DNA from: Deltaproteobacteria bacterium RIFCSPLOWO2_02_56_12
GTDB lineage: Bacteria; Desulfobacterota; Binatia; UBA9968
DNA length: 10,253 nt
Direction of reading: 5' to 3'
NCBI GenBank assembly: GCA_001799045.1
Contig: MGRY01000225.1
Span: 1,108-11,360 of the forward strand
A model generated the notes under the pieces. The model was not told where the DNA came from, did no database searches, and saw only the letters and a program-made list of their open reading frames with translations. Each line of letters opens with the position of its first letter. Position 1 is the stretch's first letter. Position numbers and translations under genes: made by a program. Shown piece by piece: positions 1-7,612 of this stretch.

Positions 1-83
1 TCGAGTTTTTGTTGTAAGGAAGATTTATCTTTCCCATGATTGAGAAGAATGGAAGATGTTAGTGGCAAAAGTGGGAATCGTTA

Positions 84-2660
84 TCAAGAACTTGTCGATT
101 GCAGGCTGGAATGCTTTGGCCGCATTCCATTGAATAATTTAAACCCCTCGAACCATAGGATGCTGAGTACGCCTGCGGCTAGGCAGATCACCAGGTCAAC
201 GGCATGCAGCGTAGAAAAACGGAACATATCTTTCAAGAAAGGAATGTAGAACACCAAGCCGAGAAAGAGCAGCGCGCCTCCTACCACCCACCACAGCGCC
301 CGGTTCGGCGCGTCTAGAGTTGCCAGGATCGTTCTTGACCATGAGCGGTTGGTAAGAATCAGCCCCAGATTGGCGATGATGAGGGTGCCAAAGGTCAGGG
401 CACGCGCATCCATCTCATCTTGTCCACGATAAAGCGCGACGATATAGACAACCGCGACGATGAACAATACACCCATCCCTTGCATCACGCTCAGCCCCAC
501 GGTGCGCCTGTCGAACAGAGGCTCTTTCGGATTGCGCGGCGGACGCCTCATCACATCCCTTTCTTCGGGCTCCGCCTCGAAGACAACGGAGCAGGCCGGG
601 TCAATAATCAATTCGAGAAAGGCAATGTGCACCGGGAAAAGTACCAGCGGCCATCGCAGCAACACGGGAAGCAGCGAGAGACCGGCGATTGGAACGTGGA
701 TGGCAAAGATATAAGCCAAAGCCTTCTTGAGATTATCGAAGATCCGTCTGCCCAGTTTTACAGCCTGCACGATCGACGAGAAATCGTCGTCAAGCAGTAC
801 CAGCGCCGAGGCCTCGCGCGCCACATCCGTGCCCCTGGCTCCCATGGCTATACCGATGTGGGCCGCCTTCAAGGCGGGCGCGTCGTTCACGCCATCGCCC
901 GTCATGGCCACGATTTCACCGTTGGCCTTCAATGCATTCACCAGGCGCAGCTTCTGTTCCGGCACGACCCGAGCGAAAATATTTACCGTCTGAATACGCC
1001 GTTGCAGTTCCGCATCGTCCATCCGGTCCAGTTCGGCCCCCGTGATATACTCGTCCGCAGAGGCGAGGCCTATCTGTCGAGCAATGTTCTGCGCCGTGAC
1101 CGGATAATCCCCGGTTATCATCACCACCCTTATGCTCGCGCCGTAACACTCCTTGACGGCGCCTGCGACGGTAGGCCGCACCGGATCGGCAAACCCCATA
1201 AGTCCCAAGAACTCGAAGTCGAAATCGTGCTGGTCGCCGGGCAAACTGGGCTGTCTAAAAGTCGCCCGCGCCACGCCCAGTATCCGTAGACCTTCGTCCG
1301 CCATCGAATAAATAGCTCCGGCCAATGCCTGCATCTCGTCCTCATCCAGATGGCACAGGTCAGCAATGGCTTCGGGCGCGCCTTTGGCGGCGATCACGAA
1401 CTCGCCACCGCCGGGCGATTCCCAAACGTGTGCGAGGGAGAGCATGGTCTGAGATAAGGGGTATTCACGCACCAGATTCCAATCGTCGTGGAGATGGTCG
1501 GTGCCGCAAAGGTGACGACCCCCAAGCCGCCTTAGCGCTTTTTCCATCGGGTCGAAAGGTTCCCTTTGGCTTGCCAGAATGGCGAACTCCACAAGCTCAT
1601 GGAAGCTTTCCGGGAGCGGCTCTGGCGTATCCTTTGCGAGATCATAGAACTCGCCTTGGGCAAAAATCTTGCGCACCGACATCCTGTTGAAGGTCAGTGT
1701 CCCGGTCTTGTCCACGCACAGGACGGTGGTTGAACCCAGGGCTTCGACGGCCGGGACACGACGGGTGAGGACTTGTCTTTGCGAGATGCGCCACGCGCCC
1801 AGGGCCAGGAAGACGGTCAAGACCACGGGAAATTCCTCCGGCAACATCGCCATGGCCAGGGCAATGCCGGCCAGAAGGGCATCGAGCCAGTGACCTCTTG
1901 TGAGACCATATAAGACCACGACCAAGAGGGAGAGGAATAACCCCAAAAGGGCAAGATTACGCACCCACCTTCCGGTCTCTTTCTGCAACAAGGTCTCCTC
2001 TGTTTCCACCGTTTGCAGCGCCTTGCCGATCTTGCCGATTTCAGTTTTCATGCCGGTTGCATGCACCCGGCCCATGCCGTGCCCCCGAATCACAAGGGTT
2101 GCGGAAAAAACAAATGGTAAATCATCGCCGCCGGGACGGCGCAAAGCCATAGCCCCATCCCAGACGACCTTACGCACGGGCGCCGATTCGCCGGTCAACA
2201 AAGACTCATCCACGGAGAGATTGACGCCCGACAAGAGCATGGCGTCGGCCGGGACACGATCGCCTTCGGTCAGGATCACAATGTCGCCGCGGACCACATC
2301 GCGGCCCGCGATGCGCTTTTCCTGACCATCCCGAATCACCAGGGCGCGTGGACTGGACAAGTCCCGCAACGCCTCGAGGGCGCGCTCCGTTTTGCGTTCT
2401 TGATAAAAAGTGATGCCCATAACCACAATAACAAACCCAAGCAGCATCAATGCCTCTCGCACATCGCCCAATAAGAGATAAATGACTCCGCCGCCGACCA
2501 GGAGCAGGAACATGGGCTGCCGCACGAGTTCAAAGGCAATGGCAACAATGCTGCGCCGCTTTGTTGAGGGAATTTCGTTATAACCCTCTTCCCTCAGCCT
2601 CTCGGCCGCCTCTTGTTCCGTAAGGCCGGAGAAGTTAGAGATGTCCAACCATGAAACCAT
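84..2660 (-). CDS. P-type cation-transporting ATPase, PEEFP type (complete)
   Basis: Membrane pump that couples ATP hydrolysis to cation transport through an aspartyl-phosphate intermediate. The 858 residues carry the full type II layout: N-terminal cation-ATPase domain (residues 10-60), actuator domain with TGES at 156-159, M3-M4 with PEEFP at 274-278, phosphorylation site DKTGTLT with Asp317, nucleotide-domain KGAPE at 426-430, TGD at 516-518, hinge GDGVNDAP at 588-595 and C-terminal membrane helices to about 840. M4 has PEE-F-P where SERCA and Na,K-ATPases have PEG-L-P/L, and M6 reads ELIIDP (683-688), keeping the Asp of the Ca-ATPase NxxTD motif but replacing the Asn by Glu and the Thr by Ile. 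The ion is therefore uncertain (Ca2+, another divalent or monovalent cation). A ribosome site AAGGTGAG precedes the ATG. It lies 32 bp after the phosphorylase gene and is probably last in that operon; no convincing terminator is visible in positions 1-83. Confidence 0.95.
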   Translation of the reverse strand: MVSWLDISNFSGLTEQEAAERLREEGYNEIPSTKRRSIVAIAFELVRQPMFLLLVGGGVIYLLLGDVREALMLLGFVIVVMGITFYQERKTERALEALRDLSSPRALVIRDGQEKRIAGRDVVRGDIVILTEGDRVPADAMLLSGVNLSVDESLLTGESAPVRKVVWDGAMALRRPGGDDLPFVFSATLVIRGHGMGRVHATGMKTEIGKIGKALQTVETEETLLQKETGRWVRNLALLGLFLSLLVVVLYGLTRGHWLDALLAGIALAMAMLPEEFPVVLTVFLALGAWRISQRQVLTRRVPAVEALGSTTVLCVDKTGTLTFNRMSVRKIFAQGEFYDLAKDTPEPLPESFHELVEFAILASQREPFDPMEKALRRLGGRHLCGTDHLHDDWNLVREYPLSQTMLSLAHVWESPGGGEFVIAAKGAPEAIADLCHLDEDEMQALAGAIYSMADEGLRILGVARATFRQPSLPGDQHDFDFEFLGLMGFADPVRPTVAGAVKECYGASIRVVMITGDYPVTAQNIARQIGLASADEYITGAELDRMDDAELQRRIQTVNIFARVVPEQKLRLVNALKANGEIVAMTGDGVNDAPALKAAHIGIAMGARGTDVAREASALVLLDDDFSSIVQAVKLGRRIFDNLKKALAYIFAIHVPIAGLSLLPVLLRWPLVLFPVHIAFLELIIDPACSVVFEAEPEERDVMRRPPRNPKEPLFDRRTVGLSVMQGMGVLFIVAVVYIVALYRGQDEMDARALTFGTLIIANLGLILTNRSWSRTILATLDAPNRALWWVVGGALLFLGLVFYIPFLKDMFRFSTLHAVDLVICLAAGVLSILWFEGFKLFNGMRPKHSSLQSTSS

Positions 2661-2692
2661 CGCTCACCTTTCTTCCGCTGGCGTCCCCGATT

Positions 2693-4450
2693 TTACTCAA
2701 AATAGGCTTTTAGAACATACTGCTGGATCATTCTGTGGGTATTGAAGAACGAGCCATTTAGCGCGATCGAGTGGAGCATGACGTCGATGAAACGATCCCG
2801 GTTATGATAAAATAAGGGAATGATGACCTGCTCTAATTTGTCGTAGAGGGAGGAGGCATCTTTGGACCGGTTGCCGGCTTCCTCTGTTCCTCTTTCATTT
2901 TCTCCGATGGACCACCCGGTCACCCCCTCAATACATCCTTCGATCCACCACCCATCCAGGACGCTCAGACTCGGGACGCCGTTAAGAGCCGCTTTCATCC
3001 CGCTTGTCCCCGAAGCCTCAAGGGGCGGCTGGGGTGTGTTCAGCCATACGTCAACGCCTGCCGTGATCATCTTTCCCAGCTCCAAGTCGTAATTCTCAAG
3101 GTAAACCATCTTGATATTTTTCGCGAGCGCGTCCTTGATCCGAAAAATCCGCTGGATGAGTTCCTTGCCTGCTTGATCTTGAGGGTGCGCCTTGCCGGCG
3201 TAAACCAGTTGAAACGGACCGGCTTTCGATGCAATGCTTTTGAGCCTCTCGGGATCCGTGAAGAGAAGATCCGCCCGCTTATAGGTCGCCATGCGCCGGG
3301 CAAAACCAATGGTCAGAACATTCAGATCCATCCCCACATTGGTCTCGCGGTTCAAATACTGCAACAGCCGTTTTTTCACCTGATTGTGGGCCTTCCACAC
3401 TTCCTCCTTCGGAATGCTCAGAGCGTAGCGGAGGCTGAAGTTGTCCAGTCTCCAACCTCGGATATGGCGATCGTAGAGTTCGTGAAAAGGTTCGGCCACC
3501 CAGGTGGCCGCGTGGACTCCGTTAGTAATCGCATCAATCAAATAACCGGCAAACATCAATCTGGCAACTTCGCTGTGTTTTTTAGCGACGCCGTTGATGA
3601 AGTGACTCAAATTAAAACCCAGGAACGTCATGTCAAGAACGTCGCCGCAAAAAACCAAATCTTTGATGTCAGACATTGCCTGGTATTCACCCAGAACGCG
3701 CTCGGCCAACTCCTTCGGAAACTGATCGCGCGCTGCTGGAACAGGGGTATGCGTGGTGAAGACGCATTTCCTCCTCACCGCTTCGACATCGTCGTGCGTG
3801 ATCGGTCGTCCGCCGTTCTTGCCAGCCTCTTCATCCAATAGTTCCAGAACCAGGAGGCTGGCATGGCCATCGTTCATATGAAAGCGCTCGATCTCGTGAT
3901 AGCCAAGGGCGCGGAGCATTCTGACTCCCCCGATTCCGAGGATCGCCTCCTGACAGAGTCGGTAACGCTGATCCCCTCCATAGAGAGAGTGGGTCAGCGT
4001 TCTGTCCCCTTCGGAATTTTCGGGAAGATCCGAGTCCAAAAAATAGACCGGCACTTTGAAGCCGCCCGAATCACTGACTTCGTATTTCCAGGAACGGATG
4101 TGAACGCTTCTCCCTTCTAGAGCAACAGCAGCCCGCTGCGGCATCTCTTCCAAAAAGTCGTCCACAACCCACTCCACCGGTTCCTCTCTCTGCCACCCGC
4201 TCGCATCGAGCGTCTGGTAAAAATATCCCTTCCTGTAAAGGAGGGTCACCGCAACCATGGGAACTTTGAGATCTACAGCGGAGCGAATCGTGTCCCCCGC
4301 CAGTACGCCCAGACCGCCAGCGTACGTGGGTATCTCTGCGTCAACCGCGATCTCCATCGAGAAATAGGCAATGATTCTCTGGTTATTCACTCGGTTTTTG
4401 CTTGGGTCGTCCAGGGGTCCAGGCAAGCCTCCGCCTGCGATGAGTCTCAC
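2693..4450 (-). CDS. glgP: alpha-glucan (glycogen/maltodextrin) phosphorylase, compact GT35 form
   Basis: Cytoplasmic PLP enzyme that splits alpha-1,4-glucans with phosphate to give glucose-1-phosphate. The N-terminal signature IAYFSMEIAV (27-36) and AGGLGVLAGD (44-53) are typical of the alpha-glucan phosphorylase subfamily. Other conserved stretches are FHMNDGHA (190-197), THTPVPA (233-239), NGVHAATW (310-317), RRMATYKRADL (385-395) and EASGTSGMKAALNG (478-491), where Lys486 should hold the PLP. At 585 residues it is a short form: it lacks the extra N-terminal domain (DUF3417 type) of many ~700-850 residue relatives. The start is a GTG at 4450 without a well-spaced ribosome site; the nearest strong one (AAAGGAG, 4474-4480) overlaps the ftsH end. 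Val22 (also GTG) is an alternative start closer to the conserved domain but has no visible ribosome site. It lies 20 bp after ftsH, which implies translational coupling. Confidence 0.93.
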   Translation of the reverse strand: MRLIAGGGLPGPLDDPSKNRVNNQRIIAYFSMEIAVDAEIPTYAGGLGVLAGDTIRSAVDLKVPMVAVTLLYRKGYFYQTLDASGWQREEPVEWVVDDFLEEMPQRAAVALEGRSVHIRSWKYEVSDSGGFKVPVYFLDSDLPENSEGDRTLTHSLYGGDQRYRLCQEAILGIGGVRMLRALGYHEIERFHMNDGHASLLVLELLDEEAGKNGGRPITHDDVEAVRRKCVFTTHTPVPAARDQFPKELAERVLGEYQAMSDIKDLVFCGDVLDMTFLGFNLSHFINGVAKKHSEVARLMFAGYLIDAITNGVHAATWVAEPFHELYDRHIRGWRLDNFSLRYALSIPKEEVWKAHNQVKKRLLQYLNRETNVGMDLNVLTIGFARRMATYKRADLLFTDPERLKSIASKAGPFQLVYAGKAHPQDQAGKELIQRIFRIKDALAKNIKMVYLENYDLELGKMITAGVDVWLNTPQPPLEASGTSGMKAALNGVPSLSVLDGWWIEGCIEGVTGWSIGENERGTEEAGNRSKDASSLYDKLEQVIIPLFYHNRDRFIDVMLHSIALNGSFFNTHRMIQQYVLKAYFE

Positions 4451-4455
4451 TTGAC

Positions 4456-4471
4456 GGCAAAAGCTCTTGCC
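4456..4471 (-). promoter_or_regulatory. hairpin between ribosome site and glgP start
   Basis: On the minus strand the sequence GGCAAG-AGCT-TTTGCC forms a 6-pair stem (one G-U) with a 4-base loop; its first G is the last base of the ftsH TAG stop. It lies between AAAGGAG (4474-4480) and the glgP GTG (4448-4450). The linear distance from GGAG to GTG is 23 bases, too long for normal initiation, but only 7 bases (TA plus GTCAA) remain when the stem is looped out. The geometry is seen directly; the regulatory role is inference. Confidence 0.4.
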
Positions 4472-6399
4472 TACTCCTTTTTCTCCTCGAGGCCTTCGAG
4501 TTCTCGGCCCCCTGCCTGTCTCTTTTTCTCTTTGGCGCTATCGATGCTTCTCACCTTGAGAATGGCCTGCAACTCAGGTCTCTCCACGACCTCCTTCTCA
4601 AGGAGCAGTTTGGCCAACTCTTCGAGCGCTGAGCGATGCGAGCCAAGGATCTCTCTGGCCTTGGCATGCGCTTGTGCAATGATCTTCTTGACCTCCTCGT
4701 CAATGAGACGAGCGGTCTCCTCACTGTACTCCTTGGGCGCGTGTGTGGGAATAGGCAAGAAAAGGGGGGTCCTCGGCCCCTCGAGAGAAACGAGGCCTAA
4801 CTTCTCGCTCATACCGAATTGGGTAACCATGGTCCTGGCTATCTCTGTGGCCCTCTGAAGATCGTTTTGCGCACCGCTCGAGACATCCCCGAAAACCATC
4901 TCTTCGGCGACCCGGCCACCTAAAAGGACAGAGACTCGGCCGAGCAGCTCAGAGCGGGTCATGAGATAACGATCTTCTGTGGGAAGCTGCTGGGTATAGC
5001 CCAAGGCCGCCATGCCCCGTGGGATAATTGAGATCTTCGATACCGGGTCCGCGCCGGGGACCAGCTCCGCCACCAAGGCATGGCCGGACTCGTGATAGGC
5101 AACCGTCTTCTTTTCCTGTGCGCTCATCACGCGGCTCTTTTTTTGCAGCCCGGCGATCACCCGTTCTATGGCTTCATCGAAGTCCGTCATCTCGACGGCG
5201 TCCTTGCCTTGGCGCGCGGCCAAAAGGGCGGCCTCATTGACGATATTGGCCAGGTCCGCGCCGACAAAACCCGGCGTCTTGGCCGCCAACACGCTGAGAT
5301 CCACGGTAGGTGAAAGTTTAATTTTCTTGGCATGCAGTCGCAGGATCTTCTCCCGCCCCTTGATGTCGGGACGATCAACCAAAACCTGCCGGTCAAATCT
5401 CCCCGGACGCAATAGCGCAGGATCCAGTATCTCCGGCCGGTTGGTGGCGGCCATAATGATCACACCTTGATTCGGATTGAACCCATCCATCTCCGCCAGA
5501 AGCTGATTGAGCGTCTGCTCACGCTCGTCATGACTGGTCAGCACGCTCATTCCCCTCGCCTTCCCCAATGCATCCAACTCGTCGATGAAAATGATGCTGG
5601 GGGCATGCTCCACCGCCTGGGCAAAGAGATCCCTGACTCGCGCCGCCCCTACCCCGACGAACATTTCGACAAAGTCTGAACCCGAAATGCTAAAAAAAGC
5701 GACTCCAGCCTCTCCGGCCACCGCCCGGGCAAGCAGGGTTTTCCCCGTGCCCGGCGGACCAAGCAGGAGCACACCCTTGGGGATGTGCCCTCCCAATCTC
5801 TGGTATTTTTCAGGATGCTTAAGGAACTCCACCACTTCGACCAACTCATCTTTCGCCTCGTCAATGCCCTCGACGTCTGCAAAAGTGACCCCGGTCTTTT
5901 TTTCTATATAAACCTTGGCGCGGCTCTTCCCGACCTGCATCATGCTGCCGCCGGAGCCCATTCTCTTGAACAGGTAGTTCCACAAAAAGAGGAAAAGGAC
6001 TACCGGAACCACCCAAGATAAAACGGTAGGAAGCCAATTGGCGGAGACTTCGCCGCGAAAGGAAATTCCAGCTTCCTCAAGCTCGGCGGTCAGGTCAGGA
6101 TCCGAGACTTTCACCGTGACAAAGGGATACGCTTTCTTCGCGTCCTTCGGATCCTGGCCTAGCTCTTTCAGTTTCTCGGGAGGAAAGATCTCCGGGAGCG
6201 CCTCGCTCTTGAGGTTCCCTCGAATGGTTGCTTCGCCAATCACCAGATCAGCGACCAGCCCCTTTTTTACCAACGCTTTAAACTGGCTATAGTTCAGACT
6301 CTCAACATGAGGGCTCTGGAGGAAATTCTGGATGATGAGAATAAGAATTAAAGCCGCTACGAAGTACCAGATGGAAAACTCCTGCTGCCTTTTCTCCAT
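4471..6399 (-). CDS. ftsH: ATP-dependent zinc metalloprotease FtsH
   Basis: Membrane-anchored hexameric AAA+ protease that extracts and degrades misassembled membrane proteins and some regulators. The 642 residues show an N-terminal membrane helix (about 11-26), an extracytoplasmic domain (about 30-120), a second helix (about 124-144), Walker A GPPGTGKT (214-221), pore loop MFVGVG (246-251), Walker B IIFIDE (269-274), the second region of homology with RPGRFDR (331-337), and the protease site HESGH (436-440) with a likely third zinc ligand Asp513 (QNDLQRAT). The tail is charged and ends EEKKE. Length is normal for the family. GGAGAGGAG lies just upstream of the ATG. All catalytic residues are present, so it should be active. 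It is unusual that it sits upstream of a glycogen phosphorylase and a cation ATPase; it may be one of several FtsH copies in the genome, which this window cannot show. Confidence 0.97.
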   Translation of the reverse strand: MEKRQQEFSIWYFVAALILILIIQNFLQSPHVESLNYSQFKALVKKGLVADLVIGEATIRGNLKSEALPEIFPPEKLKELGQDPKDAKKAYPFVTVKVSDPDLTAELEEAGISFRGEVSANWLPTVLSWVVPVVLFLFLWNYLFKRMGSGGSMMQVGKSRAKVYIEKKTGVTFADVEGIDEAKDELVEVVEFLKHPEKYQRLGGHIPKGVLLLGPPGTGKTLLARAVAGEAGVAFFSISGSDFVEMFVGVGAARVRDLFAQAVEHAPSIIFIDELDALGKARGMSVLTSHDEREQTLNQLLAEMDGFNPNQGVIIMAATNRPEILDPALLRPGRFDRQVLVDRPDIKGREKILRLHAKKIKLSPTVDLSVLAAKTPGFVGADLANIVNEAALLAARQGKDAVEMTDFDEAIERVIAGLQKKSRVMSAQEKKTVAYHESGHALVAELVPGADPVSKISIIPRGMAALGYTQQLPTEDRYLMTRSELLGRVSVLLGGRVAEEMVFGDVSSGAQNDLQRATEIARTMVTQFGMSEKLGLVSLEGPRTPLFLPIPTHAPKEYSEETARLIDEEVKKIIAQAHAKAREILGSHRSALEELAKLLLEKEVVERPELQAILKVRSIDSAKEKKRQAGGRELEGLEEKKE

Positions 6400-6493
6400 G
6401 AAGCTTCTCCTCTCCCCCGCGAGCCCCTTTTAGTCGCCAAACTGCCGGGGCGCTCTCCTCGAACTCTTCACGGCCCCCTCGACTCCCCTCGGG

Positions 6494-6844
6494 TTATCTC
6501 CTCTCCTCCCTCTGATACTTCGCCAAAAAACGCTCAATTAAAGAACCCACCCGACTGCGTGAGGCCTCCCCCAAGATCCCCTCCAACTCCCCCTTATCCA
6601 GCCACACCCCACCACAGGCCTGACAGCGATCTAAAAAAAATCCTATAAAGGTATAGCTTTCCAACTTTCCCAAACACTTCGGACAGATCAGCTCCTGGTC
6701 TCCCTTCCCACCCCCTTCAACCTTCCTTAACACCGCCTTCAGCTTCTCGATCAACTCCCGGTCCTTCGCGGCAAAATAGATGTCCTCCTTCGCGCGCTCT
6801 ACCAGCCTCATCTTTTCCCCAAAACGGTCCTTCTCGTTTTCCAT
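6494..6844 (-). CDS. small TFIIB-type zinc-ribbon protein
   Basis: 116-residue soluble protein of the zf-TFIIB family (Pfam PF13453 type). It shows CPKC (54-57), then C74-Q-A-C77 followed by GGVWLDKGEL (78-87), the diagnostic CxxCGGxWLDxGEL ending of the family. The four cysteines should bind one zinc. The N-terminal 45 residues are highly charged and probably helical (coiled-coil-like), and the C-terminal 25 residues are basic and amphipathic. The cellular function of these proteins is not established. The ATG is preceded by GGAGAGA at a spacing of five bases. It is the first gene of the leftward set, 94 bp before ftsH with no clear terminator or promoter in that gap, so it is probably co-transcribed with it. 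Confidence 0.88.
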   Translation of the reverse strand: MENEKDRFGEKMRLVERAKEDIYFAAKDRELIEKLKAVLRKVEGGGKGDQELICPKCLGKLESYTFIGFFLDRCQACGGVWLDKGELEGILGEASRSRVGSLIERFLAKYQREERR

Positions 6845-6887
6845 AACCGTCTCTCCGACAAACCTTTCGTTTCAGTGTTAAGGCAAA

Positions 6888-6903
6888 CGCACATTTCATG
6901 CCA
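6888..6903 (-). promoter_or_regulatory. candidate sigma-54 promoter for zinc-ribbon/ftsH operon
   Basis: On the minus strand TGGCATG-AAAT-GTGCG matches the -24/-12 consensus TGGCACG-N4-TTGCA in 6 of 7 and 3 of 5 positions, with the essential GG and GC exactly ten bases apart. The predicted transcript start near 6877 leaves a leader of about 33 bases that contains the GGAGAGA ribosome site. An alternative sigma-70 reading (TTGGCA, 17 bp, TTAACA) has a poor -10. Confidence 0.35.
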
Positions 6904-7019
6904 AGAAAGAGGCAAAGGAAGTTTAGAAAAAATTCCATCTTTTAGATAATCTCTATTTTTTCCTCACCACCGATTTTCACAACCTATTCCCATGAATGCG
7001 AAAAAGCGGCGGGGCCAAA

Positions 7020-7033
7020 TCGCAAAGGTGCGA
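7020..7033. promoter_or_regulatory. candidate operator/activator dyad TCGCA-N4-TGCGA
   Basis: Perfect 5-4-5 dyad TCGCAAAGGTGCGA. A further TGCGAAA lies at 6997-7003, in direct repeat with TGCGAAA at 7029-7035; the 32 bp step is about three helical turns. The site lies about 85 bp upstream of the predicted rightward start and about 150 bp from the leftward one, distances usual for sigma-54 enhancer-binding proteins. The binding protein is unknown. Confidence 0.3.
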
Positions 7034-7072
7034 AACCCGCTCACCGCCCATGAAAATTTTGCTGCGTTTATA

Positions 7073-7153
7073 AGTGCCGTATAGAGGCATGTTTTTTGCT
7101 CTCTATTAGAAATGCCGTCGAAGCCGCTAGGCGCAAAAAACATCGGCGGCACT
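7073..7153. repeat. nested inverted repeats upstream of first CBS gene
   Basis: An 11-base perfect inverted repeat (ATGTTTTTTGC at 7089-7099, GCAAAAAACAT at 7133-7143) is enclosed by a 7-base perfect pair (AGTGCCG at 7073-7079, CGGCACT at 7147-7153). The left arm of the inner repeat covers the -12 half of the candidate sigma-54 promoter and the right arm lies in the predicted leader. It could be an operator pair or a DNA cruciform. The leader alone can also pair GCCGC (7123-7127) with GCGGC (7146-7150). Confidence 0.5.
7085..7100 (+). promoter_or_regulatory. candidate sigma-54 promoter for CBS/EIIA-ATPase operon
   Basis: AGGCATG-TTTT-TTGCT matches the -24/-12 consensus TGGCACG-N4-TTGCW in 5 of 7 and 5 of 5 positions; GG (7086-7087) and GC (7098-7099) are exactly ten bases apart. 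The predicted start near 7111 gives a leader of about 64 bases. A weaker sigma-70 alternative (TTGCTG 7059-7064 and TATAGA 7080-7085, 15 bp spacer) overlaps it. Confidence 0.45.
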
Positions 7154-7174
7154 ATAAACAGGGAGAGACACGCT

Positions 7175-7585
7175 ATGAAAGTGGCAGATATGATGACGGA
7201 AAATCCTTCGACCATTGAGCCCAATGACACGATAGGGCAGGCCGACGAGATCATGAATCAGGAAGACATCCGGCAACTGCCCGTGGTCGAGGGGACTGAA
7301 CTTGTAGGGATCATTACCGACCGGGACATCCGCTCTTTTCTCAGCGGCCGGCTCTTTGGCACACCGGAGGAAAGGGAAAAGGCGATGAACACAAAAGTTG
7401 CAACTGTAATGACCAGCAAACCTGTCTCCCTTTCTCCGGACGACGAACTGCGTGACGCGTTAGAGCTTTTGATCGAGGAGAAGGTGGGCGGAATCCCCGT
7501 GGTAGACGAGGAAGAACGGTTGGTGGGGATTATTACCTATGTGGATATGCTGCGCCATTTTCTCGAGCGCTGGCAGGGAGAATGA
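7175..7585 (+). CDS. CBS domain-pair protein, first copy
   Basis: 136-residue soluble protein made only of two CBS domains (about 1-57 and 75-132), which fold together as a Bateman module. Such modules bind AMP, ATP, S-adenosylmethionine or related ligands and regulate partner proteins. Each domain ends in the ligand-contact motif: VGIITDRDIR (44-53) and VGIITYVDML (117-126). The ATG at 7175 has GGGAGAGA seven bases upstream. An in-frame ATG at 7112 would add 21 residues that do not belong to the domain and has no ribosome site, so I reject it. It is the first gene of the rightward set and shares its layout with the next gene, which suggests tandem duplication. Being co-transcribed with a cation ATPase, it may report adenylate status to the pump, but it could act elsewhere. 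Confidence 0.92.
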   Translation: MKVADMMTENPSTIEPNDTIGQADEIMNQEDIRQLPVVEGTELVGIITDRDIRSFLSGRLFGTPEEREKAMNTKVATVMTSKPVSLSPDDELRDALELLIEEKVGGIPVVDEEERLVGIITYVDMLRHFLERWQGE

Positions 7586-7612
7586 GCTGATAACATTGAG
7601 GAGGGACGGCAC

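Larger units (their letters stand above)
6845..7174. other. divergent intergenic control region
   Basis: This 330 bp stretch holds no supportable gene. It separates the leftward zinc-ribbon/ftsH set from the rightward CBS/ATPase set and is more AT-rich near 6905-6960. It contains a candidate sigma-54 promoter in each direction (6888-6903 minus, 7085-7100 plus), TGCGA half-sites at 6997-7001, 7020-7024 (inverted) and 7029-7033, and nested inverted repeats at 7073-7153. Each element is listed separately. Confidence 0.8.

Noticed and set aside
18..34. Possible terminator after the leftward ATPase gene
   Set aside because: A short AT-rich stem (GGAAGAT/ATCTTTCC) exists but on the minus strand it is not followed by a T run, so it is not a convincing intrinsic terminator.
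420..1289. 289-codon plus-strand open frame
   Set aside because: It lies wholly antisense to the conserved P-type ATPase; its product is rich in Arg/His and low in complexity with no domain, as expected from the opposite strand of a GC-rich gene.
3173..3841. 222-codon plus-strand open frame
   Set aside because: It is antisense to the conserved core of the alpha-glucan phosphorylase, with no ribosome site or recognisable domain.
6973..7057. 7-base inverted repeat ATTTTCA / TGAAAAT
   Set aside because: Short, AT-rich and 71 bp apart between arms; easily a chance match.
7059..7085. Sigma-70 promoter TTGCTG / TATAGA
   Set aside because: The spacer is only 15 bp and the -35 is weak; the overlapping sigma-54 match is better.
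7112..7174. Upstream ATG start for the first CBS protein
   Set aside because: The 21 added residues do not belong to the CBS fold, no ribosome site precedes it, and it nearly coincides with the predicted transcript start; the ATG at 7175 has a good ribosome site.
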